Below, one piece after another: positions 1 through 11,924 of a stretch of DNA of 64,000 nucleotides. Source of the DNA: Coniferiporia sulphurascens. Lineage: Eukaryota > Basidiomycota > Agaricomycetes > Hymenochaetales > Hymenochaetaceae. The notes under the pieces are model-generated. The model saw only the letters and a program-made list of their open reading frames with translations. It did not search any database and was not told the DNA's origin. Positions within the stretch are counted from its first letter, which is position 1. Each line of letters begins with the position of its first letter. Both the position numbers and the translations under genes were made by a program. The stretch lies in assembly GCA_002794785.1 (NCBI GenBank), contig NBBA01000013.1:1116001-1180000 (forward strand), in the 5' to 3' direction.

Positions 1-2656
1 AGTTTTTCCCCATAATCCAGTTGTCCACGTCTCAAGACCTGCGCTACCGCAAGATTTAGCAAAGAGAAGATGATAGTATCCGAGACCCATACCATGACGC
101 CGAACGTAATACAAATATAAGCTTTTGACCATGCAACCTCTGAACCGGATGTGCGGCGTCAATTCAGGTTTTTTCCGAAAGAGCGCCTTGCCACGGTGGC
201 TACGTTAACGCCCGAGGCGGCACTCTCCAGTTCTTCCTGTCCGGCCTCTGTTGAGACTGATACTCCGCGCTTCTATCGATGATCAATGGGACTGTGTACG
301 GACTGAGTAGAGATGAAATGATAACAAGCGTAATGGCCCGTGGTTCTGGTAGTACACAATACTCCAATCTCATGCCGTAAAAAGGGAGTGAGATGCACGC
401 GTAGTTTTTATCTCAAAAGGACGTTGATCGACTTCTCCGTTAGCTACGTACTTTGCAAACATATACAACATTCTAAAAAAATAACGACTTACGTGTTCAT
501 AAGTCGTGCTCGATTGCGTTTCCTTTGAAAACGGTGACAGCCGTGAACTCATTCAGCTCATATCATTATAGGCGAGGTAGAGCGCCTGGACCAAGCCAGA
601 AGCGCCAGGGGGAGGATGCGGAATTTCGGAACTGACTCGCTGTGTGCCAGGCAAGCATGACTCATGTGTAGGAGACTGAGTTCCCAAACTCGCCTTGCGT
701 GGCGTAATGCCAACGATTCCATGAGATGCACAGAAGGAGGCTAGAATGTGATCGGATCAAAGGGGAAGTAAGAGGCGAGGATGAGGACAGGCTCTAGCCA
801 ATTGCGCGCTGGCAATACTTTTCGGGTAGCGGCCGATGCGCAGTCATATAAGCATTCAAGATTAGCGCAGTCTTTCCACTCACGCTGATTCCCGGCAATC
901 GAACAGTGAAACGTGCTAATAACGGCAAATAGTGTCAAGACTTCGGCTAGAAAGTGAATCAGAAAGATACGTCTCGAGCCCTTATTGGTCTGGTCTTTCA
1001 GACCTTGCCTTCGTTTCAAAGCCCGCAAGCTTCAAAATCAACCCGACAACGACCGTAAACAAGGTCCATATTACTTATGGTGTTGGGCGACGGGGATGTT
1101 AGAACTCGCGGTAGAAGAGGGGCATTGACTGCGCTCGGTCCGACCGCTCCCTCTTCCGGTGGGTGATCCATCCAAAAGAGTGATACTAGGAACTTCTTGC
1201 CTTGTCGATTAAGTGGGCGCTTTACAGTTAGCGAAGGCGTTGGTTACCGAAGCCGTCCTTCATAGTGCTTGTTCGCGATGGACGGGGTTCGCGACCAACT
1301 TTATCCTATTTAAAGTAAACACGAGGAGCAAGTCTGCGGCTTGGGGCAAACTGATCCTTATCATCTTCAGAACAGTCACGACCTGCGTCTTCTAGGCAAG
1401 ACGATAACAGAGTATGATAGCTTGGCACAGTGATGACGAAGAGGAGAGTCATAAACACGGTCACCGGTTGAAAGGAGAAGTCCAATTGCAAAGCCTAGAG
1501 AAGCCTTACCTGACGAAAAGGAACTGATCGTGGCCATCCCACAACCGTAATGCAGAACCGAGCACAACCAGCAAGATTCAAGATAAAGTGCGCGCAATCG
1601 CGAGCTAGCAGACCCGGTACACCACGCTCTTTTAAGTAACTTGCTGAGGCACGCATTAATGATAGGAAACGGGTCGAATGAAAGTCTAGAACATCAAGTG
1701 ACCCGTGCATCGCAGCATCCGGCGTGCGTTGTTGACCCGTATGCGATTGAATGGACCTGCGGTTTCGATATTGCACAAGGTTGGGAGCGTGTTAAGTGTT
1801 GTGGTCAACGAGCCTCTAGTAATGAAACGTATATGTATTCGGAGTCCGGACTGCTCGTGCGAAAGAGACAGGGTTTCCCACATATGCATAAAAAAACACT
1901 CCAGTCACCCCGGGAAATTGGCTAACCGGGGTGAACCTTCCGAGACGGGTGATGGATACGCCGGTATGCGGCCCGAATCAGAAGGTCTAACGCAAATTAT
2001 ATTAAAATATTCGTTGTACATACCCGGTAAGTCGAACATAAAAAAAATAAGGCCTGGCCATCGCCTTAAGGCCAGAACGAGAACACATCGCCGCCGCCGT
2101 CGACTCGGGCTTTCCTCGTTGTGCAATCTGAAAGCGCATCGTCCGCGACGCCCTAAAGCCACTCTTTGTCTCCGTCTTTCTCGTTCTTGTCATCTGCCGT
2201 CTCCCCGGCAAACCAGAAGTCTGCATCAAAGGCGTGCATTCAGTTAGCAAGTCTTTGCACTTCATCTGCTTTCGCTGGTTTCACGCCAAGCTGCCTTGGA
2301 GACGAGTTACTTGGTATCAATATTCACCCGGGACTGTGTGGTGAGTGGGAAAGATGCCCGATTCTCCGTCGAGAGCGCCTGCTTATGCATTCCCTTGCGT
2401 TCCGCACCAGGTCCTGCGGAACCGTGTTGCATTTCATCCATATCTTGCTTCCTAGTTGGAACCATTGGGTAAGGCCGGACATCTCGAGCACTGACTGCAA
2501 CGGCCTGATAGCTATTTGCTTCCTTTGTGTGACTGAAGTAAACACTTCTCTTGGACGCGGAGCGTGGATTTTGGTGAGCTGCCTGCACGTATCACCACAT
2601 CTGCGCATACTACCCGCCGAGAGCGAGAGCCAAGTCTCGCATATCTCCTTCCTTCA
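1..2656. other. Left-edge region, no supported gene
   Basis: No reading frame here shows a recognisable domain. On the minus strand between about 740 and 1780 there are short pieces with hydrophobic stretches (for example around 1490-1380 and 1660-1560) that could be remains of a multi-exon membrane-protein gene, but I could not join them through splice sites into one frame. The last 500 bases before 2657 are probably promoter and 5' leader of the next gene. Confidence 0.4.
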
Positions 2657-5600
2657 ATGTCACCATCACCTGTGTCCAAACCGGATGGGTTAGCAGACGA
2701 CGTCGCCGCTGCGTTCGTTCCCAAGTCCGAAGACATCGGTGTAACCTTTCCCTCGTTCAACACCTCGCCTTCCGAAGGCCTTCCATCGTCCTCATCTCTC
2801 ATTTCGGATGTTTCGAGCTCATTTGTTCCCGCATCTAACTCCACCATGCCACCCTCGTCCGTCTCGTCACTATCGCAACTGGACATGGAGGTCATAGACA
2901 GTATTACTCCTGGAGACCCGTCGGACATGTTCCTCTCCGATTTCTCTGCACCTCAGCAGCAGATGCAGCTATTAAGCGCAGCAAGTGACGACATGCAAGG
3001 TGTCGTCCCCTTCCGAGAGGAGTCTCCAGGCAGTGCAAATACTCCGTCCACCAACCCGTCAATCGCTGCCTCCCCCGTTCCTCCGCAGTTTTCGAATGTT
3101 TCCACGTCCTCTCTGGCCTCAGCGCTAGACGATCCCGGGGCGGCTTTGTTGAATCGTAGCAGGTCTGGGTCCCTCGCATCTCCGAGCGCAGCTGGATTCG
3201 CCCCTCAGATGTCCCCGCCGCGACATGCAAACGGCACCTCGTTTAGCTTTTCGGTTCCTTCAGACTACGCAGGCATACCTCGTCCTGATCCTGTGAACGC
3301 ACCACATATGCTTGTCGTGGACGATGTTCTGATTGGGTAAGTGTCTTTCCGTCTGCATATGCTTCCTTGCCTTATCCCTTTGGTTATATTAAATTAATCT
3401 CGACGTTTCATTTCTGACTTCTCACATTTGTAGTATCATGAGGGCGGCGGCGTCCGCACGACAGGCTTGTTCTATGGGTCAAGGCGTGGAGGCGACTTCA
3501 AAAATTGATGAGATGAAAAAACAAATCGCACTCGTTTCCGACCTGATGGCAGCCACCATACTCGACACGTCTTCGCAGGGCTTAAATAGTCAGACACTTA
3601 TGTCTGGTATTCAATCCCAGCCGGCTGTCCAGGGTCACAGGCATTCTCTGTCTATGCCTGGATTGACTCAATCGGTCGCGCCGGGTAACATACCCAATTT
3701 TCCGGGTGTCGGAATTGTCTCCCTCAATACTGTGTCACCTTCGCTCGAGCAGACCGTGAATGGACATATGTCCGTGGATATGCCCGCTGTCCAAGGAAGT
3801 CCCGATTCCGACACATCTCGTAAGCGGTGCGCGTCATCCATGGCAGGTAATCGCGTCAACAAAGCAATTCGCTTGGACTCATCGGACGGTGGGCTTCCCC
3901 TACTGACCCAGCCTACAACCCCGCCTACGAGCCTAAACATGTCTTCTATACATGGTCAGACTCTTTCAGCTTCCCATCCTCCATCGCTCATAACTCCTCC
4001 TGTCGCACCTTTGTCAGGCGGTGTACCAGTCTCATCTTCGAATACATCTGCAGGTTCTTTGTCTGCATCTTTAGCACCCATGCCTAGCTTGCCTCAAAAC
4101 GGCGCTTCGCCCCCTTCCATCCCTCCTTCACGTCCACAAAGCCCACCTGCGGGATTAGCTTCCTCCCAGATGCATGGCTGGACGACGGGGAAAAAACGCA
4201 TGTCCGCATCCGCCCCCATTACGCATGCAGCTCTCACACAAGCTCAGCCCGTCTTCCCGTTGGGTATCACTTCGTCTGCACCTATGTCCAACGCCGATCC
4301 TACGGGGGAAGTAGAGATGACAAGCCCTAATACTAGAAGCCCGTGGGCGGATGTATCTAGTGTAGCGATGACTGCCCCGCTGGGCTCTGGGATAGGTAAT
4401 GTGCGTCCCCAGGATATAGATATTACGGCGTACGATGCACCTCCGTACCCCCCACCAGGGCATTCCTCGCTTACGTCGGGTCACATCGTTCCGGGATTAT
4501 CTGCAGCAACAGCTTCCCGTGCTTCACGGTCCTCATCATTTTCCAGTTCACTCACGGACCAAATGTCCATGGCAAACGCACATGCAATGGCAATGTACAA
4601 TAATGCCGCACCGGATCGTGGTCCAGTTCCAGGTCAAGTGCCCGTTTCTGCTCCCGTGCAACACCATTCGCCTCCCGATTTCGTGCCCAGTCAAGGCGGT
4701 CGTGCACGCGCTCGTTCACGTGCCTCCCTACCCGCTCCGCGTTCGCCTAGTACTTCTTCCTGCGAGGACGACGGGGATTCCGATTATGAGGGTGCCTATG
4801 GGCGCGGGCGCGGGTACTCTCTGCCGAAGTCCTCTCCGCCCCTGAAGAGCCGGGACAGTAGTAATGAGCGGTCGTCTACGCTGAATCGACATGGTGGCGG
4901 TTCACCGGGCGAAGGGCAGGGGCCGAATTCCGGACACGGCAACGACATCCCTGCAGAGTATCGCGCAGAAGTGGACCGCGTTTTCTTCGAATTTCTAACC
5001 AAAATCTGCTCAAATTGTAAGCTCACTTTCTTTGTTCCTCCTTTCCGTGCCCCGTTAGCTCATACAACTAATTTCTTACTAGTGGATGCGACGGATGCTA
5101 AGGGAGAGTTAATTCACCAAACATTAATGGCTAAGAAGATGCAGCGACTAGACGAATCTCCCGACTTCAGACCGTTCAAATTCCGAATACAGGCCTTCAC
5201 AAACGGGTTCTTGGAAGAAGTAAGTTTTGTCATCGCGCTTAAGAACCATTCCTCATTTAGTTGTGTTCTAGCTCGCGAAGCAGGGATATTCCGAGGAAAA
5301 GATCGCCATGAAAAAGGTAACGCTATGGTATTTAGCCTTCGTTAATACGCGCTAAACGTGTTCCGCTTCAAACCAGGTCCGAAACTACCTCTGGACGCAG
5401 CCTTACATCTCGCGTTTCAATGAAGACGGGAAGAAGGCGAAGTCCAAAGGTAATCATATCTGGAATATCGACGCAAAGAAAAGGTCCGAGGGTGGTTGGG
5501 ATTTTCGCCCGTTTCATCGCAAATTGGCTGGATCGCCGCCCAGTGTCGCATACATCGGTCTTCGATGGTCGTGGGTACCTCGTATCTGGGACCCCCAGGC

Positions 5601-6714
5601 GTCGCGCGCCAATATCCAGGTTCAATATAGTTCACCAAACCTTCCCCCATGGTTATCGTGGCGAGACGGTATACTTCAGGGCACTCCACCCCCGGATGCG
5701 CAAAGCTGCGAGGTTACCGTTGAAGCGAGAGTATGTCTCTTCCATTTACCTGATTTCCGCGCTGCTCTTGCTTACACACATCTTTTGTACCAGACCTCTC
5801 AGGATGGCCGCGAAGAGCTACTGTCGCAATCTTTTCTGATCAATGTCTCTCTTGTACCAACGGGAACTGACATGTCCTTTAGCGGCACCCGACCGTCTTT
5901 GACTACAGATCTCCACAACCCCCGGAGGGTGAATAGTGACTCAATAGTGCCCGTTGCATCCGCTCGGTTTGTAGCCGCCGGTCGCTTTCCGACTGTTGCT
6001 GACATGCATGCGGTTAGACCTCTGCAACCTCCCCCACAGTCTATGACACAGACATCTGCCCTGACTACCCAGGATGCACAGATGATGCAGGTCCTTACGA
6101 GTGCTGCCCAACGTGTCGCACAAGAAGCGCAAGCGCATGTCATCGCCGCTCATAACCCGAACGAGCCCCCAGGCTTAGAATTACGGGCGCTCGCAAAACA
6201 GCAGCACGTGCTTACGGTAACCGCGCAGGCGCTAGACCAGGAGGTGTCCGCGCCACCGGACTCGGTCTCGCCATCCTCGCATGCACTAGTTGCCGCAGCA
6301 CAGCAAGTCGTGTTCCAGGCCGCGAGGCAGGTCGCAGCGGACCGCACAGCGGTTATGTCCCTCGCAACGGGCATCCCTGCACCACAAGCACCATCGGGAG
6401 GTGCGGTCACCGTCAACGAGGTGTCGGTAGCCACCCAGACCGCCGTCGCACAAGCTGTGGAGATAACTGGACCGCTATCAAGCGAGGTAGACGTGATGAT
6501 GACAGCCAGCTCGCTGCTGCAACAGCAGACACGTCCGTCTCTCATGGCGACTTCTGCAGCGATTGAGGCAGCTTCTCTTAATTCATCGCTTGATGCATCC
6601 CGCCCGCATTCAACAGGCGCAATTCCCCCACAGTTTTCTGCTGTCCTCTCGAATGCTGTGCCCTCGTTCCCGACAACTATGCCTCTCCCAAACATGGGAT
6701 CCATTGGTTTCTAG
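2657..6714 (+). CDS. Ser/Pro-rich probable nuclear regulator with an Ig-like (He_PIG-type) segment
   Basis: Six exons (2657-3336, 3434-5016, 5083-5219, 5272-5316, 5377-5730, 5794-6714) splice in frame to 1239 residues, stop TAG. I do not recognise a named family. Residues 1 to about 750 are low-complexity and rich in Ser, Pro and Thr, as in activation-domain-like disordered regions. A short folded-looking stretch starts at about residue 100 (after VVDDVLIG) and runs through a helix containing KIDEMKKQIALVSDLM. The conserved-looking core lies at 4960-5880. It contains EVDRVFFEFLTKICSN, KIAMKKVRNYLWTQPYISRF and then an Ig-like strand set with LPPWLSWRDGILQGTPPP, which resembles the putative-Ig (He_PIG) consensus of cadherin-like folds. 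The C-terminal 300 residues are Ala/Gln-rich. No signal peptide or membrane segment is visible. The start is the first in-frame ATG before the low-complexity region; an upstream 5' exon is possible. A transcription-associated role is inference from composition only. Confidence 0.75.
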
Positions 6715-7003
6715 CCGTTGTATCGTAGACTTCGCCTTTCGTTTTTGGGTCTCGAGCGGAATTTATGCGGCGTTATTGCTGATTGTTTTGTTATCGTTAC
6801 TTGCATTGACATTTCTCTATATTATTAGTCATGCCTTTTCCTTTACAATTCCCTACTTAAAATGCCTGTATCCGTTGTACAAAAGGTGGTTTCAAGCTAC
6901 GGTTCCTGGAGGCTTGATTGCCCCAATACCAGATCTCGGTCTAAAGTAGATGGACCATACGAGTAAAGTAATAACTGTACAAATAACTAGTAGAGGTACG
7001 CGT
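6715..7003. other. Convergent intergenic spacer
   Basis: This 289-bp stretch lies between the 3' ends of the Ser/Pro-rich gene (+) and the USP48-like gene (-). It is AT-richer than the flanking exons. A frame that reads into it from the left is hydrophobic but has no independent support. It is best read as two overlapping 3' UTRs. Confidence 0.5.
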
Positions 7004-10000
7004 TCATACGGGATTATCGCATACTTTACATCTGAGTGCATCGAGGTCATTGAGAAACGTGCAAGATGGACATGACTTCCCGGTGGAGGCACAACCGTTC
7101 GGTCCGGCACCCGATTCTCCTATTACAAATGACGAAGTTCCGCTCAGAAGTGTGCCTTTGAATGCATCACCTTCGAGCCGCTTTTTGGTACCTGTCCCGG
7201 ATTCTTCAATGTCTGAGTCCAAAACAAACGCTTCTTCATTGACTTCCTTCAGGTACAACGTGTCTTTGTCAAGAATCCGGAGATTGGCGACTGTATCTGT
7301 ATTTTCGCTGAGTTCCTTGCCGAGGAAAAACAATTGCTGCGAAATGATGGGTATTTTGAAGACCTTGTTGATCTGTGGAAAGGTGAACACAATGACTGAC
7401 ATAGTGGATACGGGTTACATACCGCTATCTTCACGTCCTTGACGGTCCAGTTCTTGAATATTCGCACGGATTGACGGCAAGAATTTCTGCCACTCTTCAA
7501 CCTCTTCGACTGACGCGTGCCGTTCGTATTCCCGCAAGGCACGATACGTGGCCCAATGCACACTGGCACGTTGTCTTTGCTAGGGGTCAAGGCGGTTGAT
7601 TGGTCGCCTGGAATAGACTGTGTTGACGATCCTGAGGACGATTGAGGAACAGGCTCAGCGGATTTAAGGAGGATGACAGTAAGTGACGTCGACACAAAAT
7701 CTAGTCTCCTGTACGATTATTCTCAGATTTTCCTTCAGGTCATTTATTTTAAAAATAAATTACGTACCTATCTTCCCGACATTCGAAGCAGCAGGGAAAA
7801 TCAGTGACAATAGACCCCCTTTCATCACCGTCTTCAATGCGTTCGGAAACGTACGATACCGTGATTAAAGGACCCGCAGCATACCTACAATTGACCCGGG
7901 TTAGTTTAGGCGTGGTATTTAGAAAGAAGCTCGTACAGGTCCTGTAGGAGAGCCCATTCTTCCTTCGTCACAGATGCCAGCTCATTGTCGAAGTCGGACT
8001 CGTCAGATAAATCTACATTCAGTCTCCCATGCTTGCATAGCATATACGAGTTGTCTATCGCAGTTGGGCGCTGAACATCCCCGGGCTTGATGAGCCAGGA
8101 CCTCCATTCGTGAATAAATGACGAAGGGATAATTGCACAAGACGAGTTCTTTACAAGAGCCTGTCTTCCAAAAATGCCGTCGTTGTTTAGGCGGGGTAAT
8201 TGTGCCTGAATGGATGTAAGTATGAGCGTTGGCTGTTCATGACTAACTCGTCAACACCGACCTTCTCATCCTCAGCTTTCTTCCTTTGTTCCAGTTTGCT
8301 CTCCTTTGAAACGTTGATCATCGCGGTGCAGATATCACAGGCTTTATCATCCCATGCCGGCGGATCCCAGGCAGGGAAAAGCCGCTTAAGCAGTTCAAAG
8401 GCCTAAATACAATGTCAAAACATGCACAAAAATAGCAAGAGACGCCAGAGAGTAAAATACCTCGGATGAAATACGCCGGCGAGAAGTGATATTAAGTGCC
8501 AGCTTGCCATGTTCACACTTGACGTGACTACAGAAACCTGGCCCATCTGGAGGCAGATCCCCGTGAGTTGGAGAATGCATCTTAGGCTTGCTCAGTTGCC
8601 AGTCTAACGAGAGTGGTTTAGTTTGAGTAAGCAACACATGCGTATATCGGTGGTATTTTCGGCTACCTTTGACCCAGGCTTTAGAAATCCAGTATCCTTC
8701 GTGCTCGGTCTTGGTATTGCAAATTGCATCGAACTCATACACGTGTTGAGGATGTTCAATCTGGTAGAGTTTCTCTGAAGACCTGTAAGGATCTTCTACC
8801 TGAAAAATGGGAGGGCCACTAACCTAGGAATTCACTTTCGACGCATTTGTCGCATATATCTTCTACCGTAAATTCAGGCTGGAATGTGTAGCCACTGCGT
8901 ACAACCTTATCACGGGCACCCTAATTAGTATATTTGTCAGATTACTTGTTGGGAATTCAACACATAAAAGCGTGGCGGACCTTCGAAATCAGCTTCATTT
9001 CTTTACCGGAAAGCGGGTTTAATCGATCATGGTGACAGACAAGACCCGAGCTGCTGATAATCCCGGGCCGCTGGGCAGGTGATGCACATACGACTCCATT
9101 TGTCTGTTTCCCCGGCTCAGAGAGAATCCCAACATGATTCTCCGCAGGAATCGAAGTCGACCCGTTAACCAACTGTGCTGGTAACCCCGCATTCAGTTCA
9201 GCTTCCTCCTTTCGCTCCCGACTCTTCTCAGCGGGGGTAAGCCAGTGCGATAGCCAGTCCTCCATCGCACTCCTACTGACGATTATGCTGGGCTAAGAAG
9301 AAGTAAGCAAATAGTGATTGTCGTAATTAACGAAATAACAGACATCAGAAACCGACGAAATATTCCAAGAACGATATATGTCCATAACCATCTCGCGTGT
9401 TTTAATGAAACGTTCCCTTTCGGAATCTTGCCTTAAATGCGACATCAAGCAGATATCGGTATGTAATATATATCCACCCACTTTGCCTTGTAGTCAGCGC
9501 AGTTCTTTTCGTGTGCCTCGTTCGAGATTTTGATAATCTGGAGAGCATCTGGAGGAGGAACTAGCAACTTGACGCCAGCACGTTCTGGAATTTCTCGACG
9601 CGCATAGATTAGCATGTACGCGTCTTTAGAAACGAGACGCCTTTTGAAGCTTCAGCATCATCTTTCCGCATAAAAAATGGGACTTACTTCGTTCCTGTGA
9701 AAATACGAGAGGCCGTTTCCCTTTGAGTGTTGTCAGATACTGCCAACGATCCGAAGCCGCGTACGTATACTTACTGATCAGCTTTCTCGTCATCACTGTC
9801 TTCGACTCTGCGCGGTTTTATAGCTCGTTTCTGGCGCTTAGCTGGTCGTTCTCTAATGACGAATGGGATAAAATAAGCGTAACTATTCAGGGACTTGCGC
9901 ACTCTTGATCATCATCGACTTTGACAGTATTACTATCCAACGATTTTCCAGTGTGGAAAGAAGACAAAGTCGTGACGGTTTCGTCATTAAATTGGTACCA

Positions 10001-11722
10001 TTTGTTCGTCCTTTTCGGCAAGACATCAGCTCACGTCGTACGGGTAGGGCAGATTGAGCAGTTACTCACGCCTGGCTGAATACCTGAGCCTCATAGTGTC
10101 CATGATATGCACTTTGACCCTTATGCAAAAGAACACCTCTTAGCTCGTAAATGTCCCTGTCATCCTTAGCGTCATGCGTCGTTTCATGGGGACCCGAAGA
10201 CTGGAGGAAGGGCTTCATGTTTAAGTATGGAGGAAATTTCAAAGGCAGTTTCGATTTCTTTCTCTCGTATGTCGTAAGGTCATAGACAAAGCGAAGAAGG
10301 GAGATGTGCAACACGGAGGGCAAGCTGCGGATCTCCGTATGTCGAGTGGCATCTTGCAAACTCTCACACACAGAGCAAAGGTATCTTTGGAAAAAGTTTG
10401 AGAATAATAAATATTTTACTTTTAGCTGCGTACCTGTTATCACCCTCCAACCTTTCGGGCGCCAGGATGGCGGCGATACGGTCTTCCAAAACGCCATTTT
10501 TCTTTATAGTCGGGTTAGACTGTCCTTAAGTATATGCGTATACATACCTCCAGGTTCACTTCAAGCTCGAGAAATGTGGTATCTCTTTCTGATCTGGTCT
10601 TGCACTTGTCGCAAACAGTCGCATTGACCATTTTCCCTTCAAACTGGGGCCGATCAAGTCAACTCGTAGTTCAATCTATTCAGAATATTGTGTACTTTAT
10701 CTGGGAGGAGTGATTGTAACTCCGGATTGGACTGTTTTTTGAATTCGTCGTCAAGGTGAGACATAAACAGCTTAGAAAACCTTAAAAAGGCATCACATTA
10801 GAAAAAGGGGATGGTATTGCAGGGATGTTGCGTACTCCTGTGCATCTTGCTGCTCCGACGTACGAAGGCGAAGACTTTCAACGAGTTTAATGGGATTAAA
10901 AACGGCCTGGTTGCCTTCCTGCAGGGCCGCAAATGTCACTTGAAGTTGGAAAATGGGGGATTCCTTAAACTGTTGGTGGTTGCTTAGGGAAGGCTGGCAT
11001 CTATAAACACCAGAACGGAAAGCCAAATCTTGAAACCACACCTAAGTGATTTAGCTTATTGAATAAAAAAGAGGAATTGAAGGGAGTCTCACTTGCAGGA
11101 AAGCATTCGCGTAGCAAGTGGCTCCAAGGTTCTGAATGGCATAGATATGATTAACTATATGCAGAACATTCCATGTATGAATTGCAACCTTCAGTCCGAC
11201 GGGTATTGTAGGATCCCTTGAATTATCCTCGGGATTCTCACCTTCCAGGTGTGCCTTCAAGTATGCGTCCTCAGCTCTCACTGGGAATTCAATATTTACT
11301 GAGTCCCGTATGTAGATTGCGGTGAGTAATAGTGACACACCCTCATCTTCCCACTTGTCTTGACCCAAATAATTCACGCAGTATGGGTTATCCTTACAGC
11401 GCTTCTTATCGCAAGGCGGTTCCTCCTCGCTTTCAGAGATGACGATGACATCGTCTGGGTCTTCCGATCCCACCGCGGATTGCTGTAGCGCGTGCTGAGG
11501 TTCAGCAGATTTCTTGAGAAATTTATTCGAGCACGGACGTTTCGACCTTGATAACGCCAGACCAGATGCTCGCAAACGATGAGCTTGGGTGATTTCAGAG
11601 ACGTGCTTCACGTCAGTTCCAATCCAGTTCCAGCGCAGGTCGCACTCTGCGAGTAGACGGTTGCGGTTGAGCCTTACTCCGACAGAAAGACCTGTGGCAT
11701 TTCGTTTGCGCTTTTCTCTCAT
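7004..11722 (-). CDS. USP48: USP48-type ubiquitin carboxyl-terminal hydrolase with C-terminal NZF zinc finger
   Basis: A cysteine protease that removes ubiquitin from proteins. Many exons run from 11722 (MREKRKRNATG) to the stop at 7004. The N-terminal part has the USP48-like CKDNPYCVNYLGQDKW segment. The catalytic Cys box NLGATCYANAFLQ is at about 11130-11092, followed after an intron by WFQDLAFRSGVYRC and the QQDAQE signature. The His box reads AYHGHYEAQVF (about 10110-10080), and WYQFNDETV follows near 9990. A basic, nuclear-localisation-like stretch (KRQKRAIKPRR) lies near 9820. DUSP-like segments follow (CHHDRLNPLSGKEMKLISK, 9040-8980; CSHVKCEHGKLAL, about 8530). At the C-terminus is a ubiquitin-like domain ending in DAFKGTLLSG, as in animal USP48, and then a zinc finger with spacing C-x2-C-TF-x-N-x6-C-x2-C. 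Human USP48 has the ubiquitin-like end but, as far as I know, not this finger. Exon limits in the middle are approximate. Confidence 0.88.
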
Positions 11723-11924
11723 CGCAAGTATAGAAAGATGGGGAGATGGAGCTGAGAAAGACTTAACGACCTAAAGATGTGGAACCCAGTGCTACATAGG
11801 GACGTGTTTTGGGGAACGCGTCGGCAATTATGGCAAGTCCGTCTCACGCCCAACGCGTCTCTTGTCGCGCTCGGCGGTCACCGCACAGAAACGTTACCAG
11901 TCATCCCTCTGTGTCGAAATTTAG

